From: Parasponia andersonii
Taxonomy: Eukaryota; Streptophyta; Magnoliopsida; Rosales; Cannabaceae
DNA length: 64,000 bases
Direction of reading: 5' to 3'
NCBI GenBank assembly: GCA_002914805.1
Contig: JXTB01000714.1
Location: 1 to 64,000, forward strand
Position 1 is the stretch's first letter. The number at the start of each line of letters is the position of its first letter. Of this stretch, positions 22,678-33,612 are shown piece by piece. Made by a program: the position numbers and the translations under genes. The notes beneath the pieces are model-generated. The model saw only the letters and a program-made list of their open reading frames with translations. It was not told the origin of the DNA and did no database searches.

Positions 22678-24570
22678 ATGGCAAACACCTGAATCACTAC
22701 CAGAGTCACCGGAACTAGCCAAAACCAACCCTAAAGCACTGCTGCTACACAGGCAGACCATGCTCAGGATCAGCCTATTATGACCGCATCAGAAAACCTT
22801 GCTCAGAGACAGGATCGCATAGAGGAGACACTGGTGAACCTTCAGCAGATCACTAACTAGATTAATGATTCCCTACGACAACTTGCTAAAGGGCAGATGG
22901 TGACCCCATCACAGCACGAACATCCTAGAGAACATCCTGCTCAACTACCTGAGGAAGGAATAAAGATCTTAGAGACAAGGAAACGTGACCAGCCAAGAAC
23001 CCAACAAGAGCATCATGAAGATCGCATTTCCAAAGAAAAAGGCAAAGTCGCAAACTTGCCTCCGGAATCTGGTACAGAGAGTTCAAGTACTAACCGTGAT
23101 CGTGGACAACCTTCTCGCAAACCCACTGGTAATCAAGATCGCTTAAACAGCAGCGAACAAAAACAACCATCGAGAAGCGTCTTCGAAAGAATCAGCAGAG
23201 AGTCGAGACAAGATCTTACAGATCTAAGACAATACTTGGAGCGGCGACGTAGCCATGAATGATCCGTATCGCATCATGATGACCAAAGTCGATCTCGTCG
23301 CACTATTTTACTGGATTCCTCTCACAGATCACAGAAGACTCTACCTGACCAATCTGTCATACATCGAGATAACAATCAAAGGCCGTCCTTGCCGCCAGCA
23401 AGAGATAATGCTCTTCCTCCGAACATCGATGTTCACAATTTAAGGATCGCATTAGACGCGCTTGCTGGTTGGGATGATGAGCTCGCTGATGGGTATCGTC
23501 AATCGCTATTCAGCGAGGAAGTTCGAACTGCTGCCCTACCTACTGGATTCAGACTTCCCGCCATAAACACTTTTGATGGGAAAACTGATCCACAGGACCA
23601 TATGGATCACTTCAGCGAATTGATGGAACTCCATTGTGTCAATGATCATGCACGCTGCAGACATTTTGCTGTAACTCTCTCAGAAGCAGTAAAGAAGTGG
23701 TTCCGAGGACTCAAATCCGACCCAATCTCGTCCTGGCAACAACTTCAGACGGCATTCTTGAGATAGTTCTAATCTGCAAAGAATTTCACTGTTCCACTTG
23801 TTAGCTTGTCTGCAATTCGACAAGGTCCAGAGGAAACTCTATGATCTCATCTCAATCGATTCACCTCAGAGTTAGCAAAGGTCAACAACCCACTTGAAGG
23901 GGGAGTTTTAACTCTCATGATGGCAAAGGTGCGACCAAAAACTAAACTCTGGGAGGAATTACTTGAGCGAGAATGTAGAAATCTAGAAGACTTCTACCAA
24001 AGGGTTGGTTGGTATTTGAGGGTAGAATCTTCGCACGAGAATTTTCGAAAGACAAAGAAAGAAGGAAGGAAAGATGCTACTAAAGATGCGATCACGACCA
24101 ACCATAACGGTAATAAGAAAAACAAAAGGAGTAATGAACAGTTGGTAGAGAATCAGCCCAGACCTAAAAAGCAGGAGATTTCAAGAGCTCTCATGCGGTT
24201 CAACAATCACTCTGAGTTAAACGCGCCCATAGATCATATCTATGCGGTCACAAACTAGAAGGAGCGATACCATCAACCAGAACCAATGAAACGGGACAGG
24301 GCAAAGCGCGACCCCAACAAGTTCTGCCGGTATCACAATGATATTGGGCATGATACCAATAATTGCTATGCCTTGAAGGATGAATTTGAAAGACTGATTA
24401 AAGAGGGGCGACTGCGGCAGTACACCAGGCAGAACGACGAAAGGTGAGAAGAAAACCAACAGCGACCTCCAGAAATTGAACGCGAAGTCCGAACTATCTT
24501 TAGAGGACCACATATTGGCGGAGATTCGAAAAGGGCTCAAGACAGGTATGCATGTGAAGCTCGACAATAG
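22678..24570 (+). pseudogene. gag of the Tat element (broken)
   Basis: The ATG at 22678 is followed by a TGA at codon 5 and more stops before a longer open stretch at 22897-23262 (a hydrophilic, Gln/Arg/Glu-rich N-terminus). The capsid-like core is at 23389-23766, with LPAINTFDGKTDPQDHMDHF, HFAVTLSEAVKKWFRGL and SSWQQLQTAFLR, the retrotransposon gag domain. It is followed by a stop and then the region 23917-24258. At about 24300-24380 the pattern KFCRYHNDIGHDTNNCYALK is the modified zinc knuckle typical of Tat gag proteins. Most lesions are single stops that leave the frame around them readable. Confidence 0.88.
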
Positions 24571-24585
24571 CCATTAACTAACGTC

Positions 24586-27500
24586 ATGCATCTTGAGCAG
24601 CGATCACACAAGCTTCAACGAGTACTGGACATGGACAATACCTTCACGGAACATGACACAAAGGAAGTCCATTATCCGCATAATGATGCGTTGGTCATAA
24701 AAATTAACTGTGGAAGCACACAGCTGTGGCGAGTATTGGTTGATAACGGAAGTGCTGTGGACATCCTGTACTACGACGCCTTTAAGAAGATGGGGTTGAA
24801 TGAGAGCGACTTGAAGCCTACCGTCATTCCACTCTATGGTTTCACTGGTGACAGCCTGATGCCTATGGGCATGATTGAATTAATGGTCAACGTTAGAACC
24901 TATCCTAGGGCTTCAACGATAATGACCCAATTTTTAGTGGTAGATTGCCCCTCCGCATTCAATGATGTGCTGGGAAGACCGATACTGAGGGAACTTCGAG
25001 CCGTTACTTCAATCTACCATCTCACTATGAAATTCCCGACCCAACACAGGATAGGCGAGGTGCAAGGAAACCAATATGATGCGAGGACTTGTTATAACAA
25101 CTCGTTGAAACTCGCAGCAAAGGATGTGACGTCTCGCACAATGATGGTCCAGCTGCCAGAGGAAGCATCAGTTGAAGCATCGAGCAAAGCGTCAGTCAAA
25201 GCTTCAGTTGAGTCGTCAGACAAAGCGTCAGTTGAAGTTTCAGTTGAGTCGTCAGACAAAGCGCCAGTCGAACTGTCAGTTAAAGTGTCAATCGACACGA
25301 CCAGCGAAGACTTTGATCCTCGAGGAATAGATGAAGAGGTCAGAACTAGACCCATTGAAAATCTGGAGGACTTATCATTCGACATGTCTTCCAAGACCTT
25401 ACAGATTGGAACGAAGATTCAAGCGTCTGTGCGAGCATCATTGGTCGCTTTTCTAGAATCTAACTTGGATGTCTTCGCATGGCAATATTTAGACATGGTA
25501 GGGATCGATTCGAAGATCATATGTCACCGTCTTAATATAGACCCGACAAAGAAGCCTGTACAATAGAAAAGAAGAGCTATGAATCCAGAGTGCTATGTCG
25601 CATTAAAAGAGAGGTGGAGAAACTGCTCGAAATTGGATTTATAAGGGAATCTTTTTACCCTAACTGGCTTGCAAACCCGGTTTTGGTGAAGAAACCTAAT
25701 GGGAAGTGGAGAACGTGTATCGATTTCACCGATCTCAACAAAGCATGCCCGAATGATAGCTTCCCTCTTCTGAGAATCGACCAGCTTGTAGATGCGACAT
25801 CGGGGCATGAACTCTTAAGTTTTATGGATGCGTATTCTGGATACAATCAAATCCCCATGTACGAGCTAGATGAGGAGCATACCTCGTTCATCACTGATCG
25901 AGGGCTATACTGCTACAAAAAGATGCCCTTCGGACTTGTCAACGTAGGAGCGACCTACCAGCGTCTTATCAATATGATGTTTGCAAAACAAATTGGCAAG
26001 ACAATGGATGTATATGTCGACGATATGTTGGTGAAGTCGGAGAAAGCCGAAGATCACATCAAGCACCTTGATGAGATGTTCAAAATTCTCCGGAAATATC
26101 AAATGAAGCTGAATCCCCAGAAGTGTGCATTCGGGGTAGGATCTGGAAAGTTTCTGGGTTTTATGGTCAATCAACGAGGTATTGAAGCGAACCCTCAGAA
26201 GATACAAGCGTTGATTGATATGCAGTCTCCACGTAAACCCAAGGATGTACAGAGCCTAGCAGGAAGAGTAACTGCACTGAGTCGGTTTATATCCAGATCA
26301 ACTGATAAATGCCAACCATTCTTTGAAGTATTGAAGGGATCAAAGAGGTTCGAATAGACGAAAGAATGTGAGCAAGCGTTCCAAGAGTTTAAAAACCACT
26401 TGGGTTCTCCTCTACTCTTGTCGAAACCAAACCCAGGAGAAGAATTATGCTTATATCTCGCTGTTTCCAAATATGCGACGAGTGCTGCATTAATTCGCGA
26501 GGAGGAAAAGATTACTTGATGCCGAAACTAGGTATCCATAGATGGAAAAATTGGCACTAGCGCTCGTCATCGCATCAAGAAAGCTTCGATCTTACTTTCA
26601 TGCTCACTCCATCAGGGTTTTCACGAATTTCCCGTTGAAATAGGTTCTATAGAAACCTGAGACATCAGGACGGCTACTTAAGTGGGCTATTGAATTAAGT
26701 CAATTTGACATCAATTTTCAACCTCGCATTGCCATAAAGGGTCAGGCCCTCGCAGATTTTATTACAGAATTCACATATGACGTCGAACTTCCCACAGGAG
26801 TACTCGAAAAACCCGCTTCAGATACATCAAGGCTGTGGAAACTTTATGTTGATGGGTCATTGAATGAAAATGGAGCAGGTGCGGGCCTAGTTTTAATCAG
26901 TCCTGAAGGGCATAACATTCATTGTGCGCTTCGTTTCAAGTTCCCAGCGTCGAATAATGAGGCTGAATATGAAGCACTGATAGCTAGGCTAAAGCTTGCA
27001 CAGGAAATGAAGGTCGAGATAATTGAAGTGTACAGTGACTCCCTGCTGGTCGTTTGTCAGGTTAAGGGCGATTATCAAGCGAGAGGAGTGAGAATGATAG
27101 CCTATCTGTAGGAGGTGCAACGATTGTTCTTAACATTCACCGCTTATAACATTCAGCTTCTTCCTCGCATTGAAAATACCCAGGCGGATGCCCTTGCTGA
27201 GCTCGCTTCAACGAAAGATGCAGAGTTGTTGAAGGTTGTCCCTATTGAATTTCTTGTATCGCCAAGTATCGAGGTTGAGCCTCAAGTAGTTATGCCAGTT
27301 GACGACAAACCATCATGGATGGATCCTATAATGCAATATTTACAAAATGGCGATCTTCCCAAGAGCAAAGATGAATCAAAGCGACTCCGCATGAAGGCAG
27401 CCTGCTATATCATCCATGATGAGAAGCTTTATCGAAAAAGATTTAGCTCGCCATTATTATTATGTGTCAATGATGAAAAAGCACGCTACATTATGAGGGA

Positions 27501-28511
27501 AATCCACGAAGGAATATGTGGAAATCATTCTGGGGGGCAAGCACTTGCAAACAAGATTCTTCGATAAGGGTATTTTTGGCCGACCATGAAGAAGGATACA
27601 ATGGAATTTGCTAGGAGGTGTGATAAATGTCAATGGTTTACGACTATTCCTAGAAAACCATATGTTCCTTTAACTTCAATGCCTAGTCCATGGCCATTTG
27701 TTGTTTGGGGAATTGATATTATCGGGATGATTCCATTAGCACGGGGTGGTTTGAAATATGCGGTAGTCGCAGTCGATTATTTCACAAAATGGGCAGAAGC
27801 TGAGGCCTTGAGTACCATTTCTGCAAAGAAGATGATAGATTTTGTTTACAAATCTATAATCTGCCGTTATGGTATACCACATACTATAATTTCTGATAAT
27901 GGGAAACAATTCGACTGTGATGAGTTCCTTGACTTTTGCAACAACTTATGCATCAAGAAGAATTTCTCTGCTATTGTTCATCCGCAAGCCAATGGGCAGG
28001 TCGAAGCGATAAACAAAATAATTAAACAAAATATAAAGACGAAGTTGGAGGAGTATAAAGGAGCTTGGCCATTCCAGAAGTTTTATGGGCTTATGGCACC
28101 ACTCAATGAACCACTACTGGACAGAGCCCATTCTCTTTAGCTTATGGATATGAAGCAATGATCCCAGTTGAAATTGGTGCGAGCTCTCTACGACGATCTG
28201 TTTATGAGCAAAGTCAGAATGATGTATTACTAAGAATTGAACTCGATTTTTTAGAAGAAAGGCATGAACAATCTCAACTTCGAATTGCATCATATCAACA
28301 ACGTACTGCTCGACATTATAACTCCAAAGTCAAAAGTAGACATTTTGAAGTTGGTGATCTTGTCCTTCGAAGAGTTCTACCTAATAATAAAGAGTATGGT
28401 GCTGGTGTATTTGGACCTTCTTGGGAAGGGCCTTATATCATTGATGATGTCATTCGACCTGGAACATACAACCTAGCTCGCATCGGTGGACAAAAGATCG
28501 AACATGCTTGG
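24586..28511 (+). pseudogene. pol of the Tat element: protease, RT, two RNase H, integrase (broken)
   Basis: The protease region (24640-25040) has VLVDNGSAVDILY, with Asn in the D-T-G type active site, and FNDVLGRPILRE. A Ser/Val-rich linker of repeated (S)VEAS/SDKAS-like units follows (25150-25300). RT (25590-26357) has WRTCIDFTDLNKACPNDSFPL, SFMDAYSGYNQI, MPFGL and YVDDMLVKS. A stop at 26355 is followed by a decayed first RNase H, then a second RNase H (26830-27240) with LYVDGSLNENGAGAG, NNEAEYEAL and YSDSLLV. Integrase (27490-28511) has the HHCC finger (IHEG, NHSG, CDKC), then D of GIDIIG, D of ISDNGKQF and E of GQVEA. A stop at 27565-27567 and others break it. The C-terminus is interrupted at 28511 by the nested element and resumes at 32865-32898. 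Confidence 0.9.
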
Positions 28512-29629
28512 TGTCACAGGGTCTAAAATTAAAACTAAATTTTTCGCCTTGTGATGGCACTAAGTCGCCCACTTAGTCAGCCGCACTCAAGTGTTTATCT
28601 CACAAACTCGGAATAAGCGACTCTTGGGATAATTATAAGCAAGGCACGCACCATATACAGGAATCACTCCTAACCTTTTTATTAATCACAAAAAGGAATT
28701 ACAACTCACTCGGAAGGGAACACACAAGCCTTTTACTTTATGTTTTTTTCCTCAACCATTCCCACACTTGGGTATTTATTGGCAACATAGGTGTGGCTGA
28801 CACCCCCAGCTACTAGGACCACTATTCTGACGTTCTAAGGACTGGAACATGTTTAAATCACTAAGAGACACCATCTGGCTCGAGGTTGTGCGGGGCAATA
28901 TGAGAAGTGGCCAAAGGAAATGGAACTGGCCACATTCAGCATGTCTGCCTGCGCTGTGCGCAGTGTGGCCGAGTGGCGCGCGCATTCTGTGTGCCACGCC
29001 CAGTCGTGTCTCAGTGGTGTGCCCGTTTTCCGCGCACATGTGCACCACGTCCGTAACACTCGGCCACTCGCCCGGTTCCCATGGAACTCGGTCGTGGGCG
29101 CCCAGTCGCCCACCTTGGTCAGTCGTGGACACATTCTGTGGACCACGTTCCCCGCCTTTCTCGGTCACATTCCCTGCCTTTCTCGGCCACTTGTCGAGGC
29201 TGGTGCCAAGGCATTCCATGACTCTCCAGTCATAGTCACGCTCACTTGGCCATGTCTCCACTTTTCTTGGCCGTCTGTCCGAACACCTGCCCCAGCGTCC
29301 GGATGTCTCTCACGCATGTCTGTGCGTGTTGACCGTGCGCACATGCCCAGTCTCGGCTGTGCCCATGTTCTGCTTACGCCGCGTGCACCATGCTGTGCAT
29401 GCCGCCCTTATGAAACTCTCTGTGGGATACACACATGTGAGTCACTCTCATGTGTGCCTTAGTGTTCCGCTTACATAGTGTTCCCGCCCAACACACTTGC
29501 CTTGCATGCCCGCCATGCATTTACTTGTAGCCAATATGTCTTGCCATGCCTTTCCCCTGAGGCATGGTTTGTGAGTCGGCCCGTGCCAACTTGCACACGG
29601 GTCCTATCCGAGTTTACGAGGGTCTTACA
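28512..29629 (-). repeat. 3' LTR of nested element (1118 bp)
   Basis: It matches 31786-32864 along its whole length. It is longer mainly because of a partly repeated segment near 29150-29190 (two copies of CCTTTCTCGG.CAC-type sequence against one) and extra bases near 29380. Compared with its AT-rich surroundings it is strikingly GC-rich. Confidence 0.92.
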
Positions 29630-29644
29630 AACCCACCCCCACTG
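29630..29644 (-). promoter_or_regulatory. polypurine tract of nested element
   Basis: On the minus strand CAGTGGGGGTGGGTT lies immediately before the 3' LTR start, where plus-strand DNA synthesis is primed in LTR retrotransposons. Confidence 0.75.
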
Positions 29645-31766
29645 GATGAAGCCGACGTCCTCGTCGGGAGGGTTTCCAAATAAGCCTTCACCTCGTGACG
29701 TATGCCGTTTTTGCCTCATCCCCATCGGCAACGCGCACCTGCCAGTATCCCAACCGCAGGTCCAGTTTAGTGAAGTACATTGCCCTTGATAACCGATCGA
29801 AAAAATCCTCCACATTTGGAACAGTGTACTTATTTTTAATAGTTACCTTATTCAGTGCTCTATAGTCTACACACATCCGAAGGGACCCGTCTTGCTTCTT
29901 TTGGAAAAGCACTGGCGCACCGTAGGGTGCCTTCGAGGGTTGTAGATATCCCGCCTCCAGCAACTCATCTAGCTACTTTCACAGCTCCGCCAACTCCATT
30001 GGTGCCATTCGATAAGGGGCACGAGCAGGAGGTCTTGCTCCAGGTTCGAGCTCGATCTTGTGATCTATATTTCCTCTTGGTGGCAACTTTTTGGGTAACT
30101 CGGCTAGCATTATGTCGCTGAACTCCTCAAGTACTGCAGCGACTTTGTCAGGGACATCAACCACTTTATCTGCCTTGATTTCTACCAGGGCAGCAACCAT
30201 CGTGACTTCTCCCCTCTTTAATCCGGTTTTTAGTTGAGAGGCCGACTGAAACATCGGTTTCTCAGCTACTCTTCCCCAAAATTCCACAGGCACCAAGCAC
30301 GGACACCTCTCATCGGTAATGAACAGTCCACCCAAATAGGGTACTGCCATAGCCTTTGCTTGGACAAAGAACTCGATGCCCAAAATAAGATTGAAGTCAT
30401 CAAGTGGAACAGCCATGAACGCACATTCCCTTTCCCAATTCCCGACTTTGAGAGAAGAATTTGTGGTACCTTATATTGGCTGTGCACCCGAATTCACCGC
30501 CTTGATCTTACTCGAGCTCTTTGACACCGTCAAGCCCAAATCTTCCACCAAGCGCTGCGACATAAAATTGTTGGTTGCCTCCGTGTCTAACATGGCACGT
30601 ACCGTGCTTCCGTTTAGCAACACGTTTACATACATGAGGCCCTTGTATTTATTTGACTTCTCCGAAGTAATGGCATTCAACAATTGTAAGGGATTTACCC
30701 TTGGGGCTGGTTCTTCCCCATCAGAACCGTCTAAGGTAATAAGGGCAGAGAGCTTCTCCCTTCGTGGACAATTTTGAAGACGATGGGGACCATCGCGAAG
30801 GAAGCAACCCGAGCTCCTCTTGCCTTGGGACCCCTCTTGTCCCTTAGCTCTCGAAGTTTCTCCTTCCTTTTTCTTCTTTTTATGCTTCTTTCCCTCTTTG
30901 CCACTTTTCCCTTTTCTGCCTTCGTCCTTACACTTCCTCTTCTTAGTGTTAGAAGAGGATGGTCCAAACTTATAGTCAATCAGACTATGCGCTGCCGCTA
31001 TCACCGTAGGTAGATTTGATACATTCTATCTCCTTAGTTTAGCCTGTGCCCAAGGCTGGAAATCGGACAGAAAATTGAAGAGCTTGTCTTCCTCGGACAT
31101 GTTTTTTATATCCAACATTAAGGAATTGAATTCCTTAACATACTCCCGAACGGATCCCGTATGCCTCAATTTCTTGAGTGCTTCTCTTGCCACCCATGCC
31201 GTGTTTATGGGAAGGAACTGATCCTTCAATTCCTTCTTTAGAGTCTCTCATGTGTTGATTCTCGGCCTACCAGCACTCGCATCATCATCCATGCGAGTTT
31301 GCCACCACAACTTTGCATCATCGGTAAGGTACATGCTAGTAATGATGACTTGCTCCTCATCCGCCACATGGGCAGCCTTGAAGTACTGCTCCATGTCCCA
31401 AAGGAAATTCTCTAATTCCTTTGCATTTCTGCTTCCACCAAATTGCTTTGGCTCGGGAACTTTCAGCTTAGAACCGCCACCTTTCTCATTGCTACTAGAG
31501 GGTCCAGCCGAGACTCTCTTCAGCAAGCTAACATCAACTTCCATAGAAGCCAAACGTGCTTCTATACGATCTGCTAAGGCCAGAATTTCCTTGAGCATAT
31601 CGTTATACTGGTCCACCATATCTTTCTGGTTGTCACGGACAGTACGCTGGAGTTCAGCAATACTGGCTGCATGCATGTCAGCTTGTTCTACCAGGGTCGT
31701 TGCATCAGGTGCTGGCGCACCAATCAGCATCTCGAGAATACCAACACGTTCGCCAAGATCCTCCAT
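29645..31766 (-). pseudogene. gag-protease-partial RT of the nested element (broken)
   Basis: The ATG at 31764-31766 starts a gag with an N-terminal coiled-coil-like part and a capsid-like core (PKQFGGSRNAKELENFLWDM, DDAKLWW). A TGA stop near 31248 is followed by continued gag similarity to about 31026, a frameshift, a Lys-rich tract and a degenerate zinc knuckle (CFLRDGPHRLQNC) in which the second Cys is Arg. The protease site reads MLDTEATNNF, with Glu in place of the active-site Gly. After another break, 29979-30416 is the protease-RT linker and 29688-29963 is RT with [35 protein letters not shown] and [10 protein letters not shown]. The frame then passes into GNPPDEDV near the LTR: the RT YxDD motif, RNase H and integrase are deleted. 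Confidence 0.88.
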
Positions 31767-31770
31767 CTCA

Positions 31771-31782
31771 GCTCTGATACCA
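31771..31782 (-). promoter_or_regulatory. primer-binding site (initiator tRNA-Met type)
   Basis: Read on the minus strand, TGGTATCAGAGC follows the 5' LTR after three bases. This is the standard plant retrotransposon site complementary to the 3' end of initiator tRNA-Met. Confidence 0.88.
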
Positions 31783-31785
31783 ACT

Positions 31786-32864
31786 TGTCACAGGGTCTAA
31801 AATTAAAACTAAATTTTTCACCTTGTGATGGCACTAAGTCGCCCACTTAGTCAGCCGCACTCAAGTATTTATCTCACAAACTCGGAATAAGCGACTCTTG
31901 GGACAATTATAAGCAAGGCACGCACCACATATAGGAATCACTCCTAACCTTTTTATTAATCACAAAAAGGAATTACAACTCACTCAGAAGGGAACACACA
32001 AGCCTCTTACTTTATGTTTTTTTCCTCAACCATTCCCACACTTGGGTATTTATAAGCAACATAGGTGTGGCTGATACCGCCAGCCACTAGGACCACTATT
32101 CCCACATTCTAAGGACTGGAACATGTTTAAATCACTAAGAGACGCCATCTAGCTCGAGGTTGTGCGGGACAATATGAGAAGTGGCCGAAGGAAATGGAAT
32201 TGGCCACGTTCAGCACGTCTGCCTGCACTGTGCGCAGTGTGGCCAAGTGACACGCGCATTCTGCGTGCCACACCCAGTCGTGTCTCGGTGGTGCACCCGT
32301 TTTCCGTGTGTATGTGCACCACATCCGCAACACTCGGCCACTCGCCCGGTTCCCATGGAACTCGGTCGTGGGCGCCCAGCCACCCACCTTGGTCAGTCGT
32401 GGCCACATTCTGTGGACCACATTCCCCGCCTTTCTCGGCCACTTGTCGAGGCTGGTGCTAAGGCATTCCATGACTCTCCAATCATGGTCACGCTCACTTG
32501 GCCATGTCTCCACTTTTCTCGGCCGTCTGTCCGAACGCCTGCCCCAGCGTCCGGATGTCTCTCACACATGTCTGTGCGTGTTGACCGTGCGCACACGCCC
32601 AGTCTTGGCTGTGCCCATGTTCTGCTTGTGCGCACGCCACCCTTATGAAACTCTCTGTGGGACACACACATGTGAGTCACTCCCATGTGTGCCTTAGTGT
32701 TCCGCCTACATAGTGTGCCCGCCCAACACACTTGCCTTGCATGCCCGCCATGCATTTACTTACAGCCAATAAGTCTTGCCATGCCTTTCTCCTGAGGCAT
32801 GGTTTGTGAGTCGGCCCGCGCCAGCTTGCACACGGGTCCTATCTGAGTTTACGAGGGTCTTACA
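31786..32864 (-). repeat. 5' LTR of nested element (1079 bp)
   Basis: It is the partner of 28512-29629, with scattered substitutions and two length differences, showing moderate age since insertion. It is oriented minus and precedes the primer-binding site. Confidence 0.92.
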
Positions 32865-32898
32865 GAATGCAGAACAACTTCGTCGTTATTATCAATGA
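32865..32898 (+). pseudogene. end of Tat integrase after the nested insertion
   Basis: These bases encode the usual last residues of Tat-type integrases (Asn-Ala-Glu-Gln-Leu-Arg-Arg-Tyr-Tyr) and a TGA at 32896-32898. They continue the frame broken off after the codons for His-Ala-Trp at 28511, with one extra G at the joint. The second Tat element ends the same way (NTWNAQHLKKYYV), which supports this reading. Confidence 0.85.
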
Positions 32899-33612
32899 AT
32901 CTTCATGTTTATCTTCCATGTATCTTCAACGGCATACTGTATCTTCGTTATTTCATCATTCGACATCGTTCGTCAATAATATTTCTTCTGCTATTACTTC
33001 GACTTCATTTGATTCATCTCTTATAGTTTTATGGCAGTTTTCAGACACCATAAAACTCGGGGGGCAGTAGGATCAGAATATTATCTCCTACTTGTTTCCT
33101 AAGGGACTATACAAAACGTCCATTTAGAGGGGTCAGAATTTTAGATCGCCGAAATATCTAAAATTCCTTAAAATCCTAGGATTTTCTCCTCGCTTCATGT
33201 CTTAGCATGTCGTATTATGCAATTTCCCTCCTCAAATAACAAAGTAACTAAGCAAAATGTTTATTGTTCGATGTGAAATATTGCTATATCATATTTTGCC
33301 AAGGAACTTTTGAAAAATAGTATTGAGTTTGCATCACTCGTACTTGCTGTTTTTTTAAGCGACCTAACCTATCCTAACACTTAAAACTCATTTTAAGTTA
33401 GTTGATTCAAATCGCAAAAAGCATATCGATCAGTCACCTAGTGATTGACTACTTAGTTAAAATTACAATGTTGTGTTTTCATTATTTTGCAGGAATATCT
33501 GACAGGGAAAAAATAATATTCATTAAAAGAATTTTGGCACACGTACATAAGCAGAGAGAAAGGGGGACCAAGCCCGCATTATTCTAAAAATAAAAAAAAT
33601 ATACAAGTTTTA
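32899..33612. other. Tat element, spacer between integrase and antisense gene
   Basis: Non-coding part of the Tat element between the integrase stop and the tail of the antisense gene. I see no domain or tandem array in it. A purine-rich stretch with a GGGGGGCAGT core occurs at 33059-33068, but it is internal and far from an LTR. Confidence 0.5.

Larger units (their letters stand above)
28512..32864 (-). mobile_element. nested Ty3/gypsy (chromovirus-like) element, internally deleted
   Basis: On the minus strand it has LTRs at 31786-32864 (5') and 28512-29629 (3'), with ends TGTAAGACCC...GTGACA, a tRNA-Met-type primer site (31771-31782) and a purine tract (29630-29644). The interior (29630-31785) has only gag, protease and the first half of RT. 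The RT frame runs directly into what looks like the end of a pol gene next to the 3' LTR. RT motif C, RNase H and integrase are gone, so it could move only with enzymes from elsewhere. It lies inside the integrase C-terminus of the Tat element and so is the younger insertion. Confidence 0.9.

Noticed and set aside
28776..29462. Long open frames on both strands in the GC-rich LTR, repeated at 32127-32755
   Set aside because: They lie inside LTR copies of the nested element, have no recognisable domain, and occur in all frames because of GC richness.
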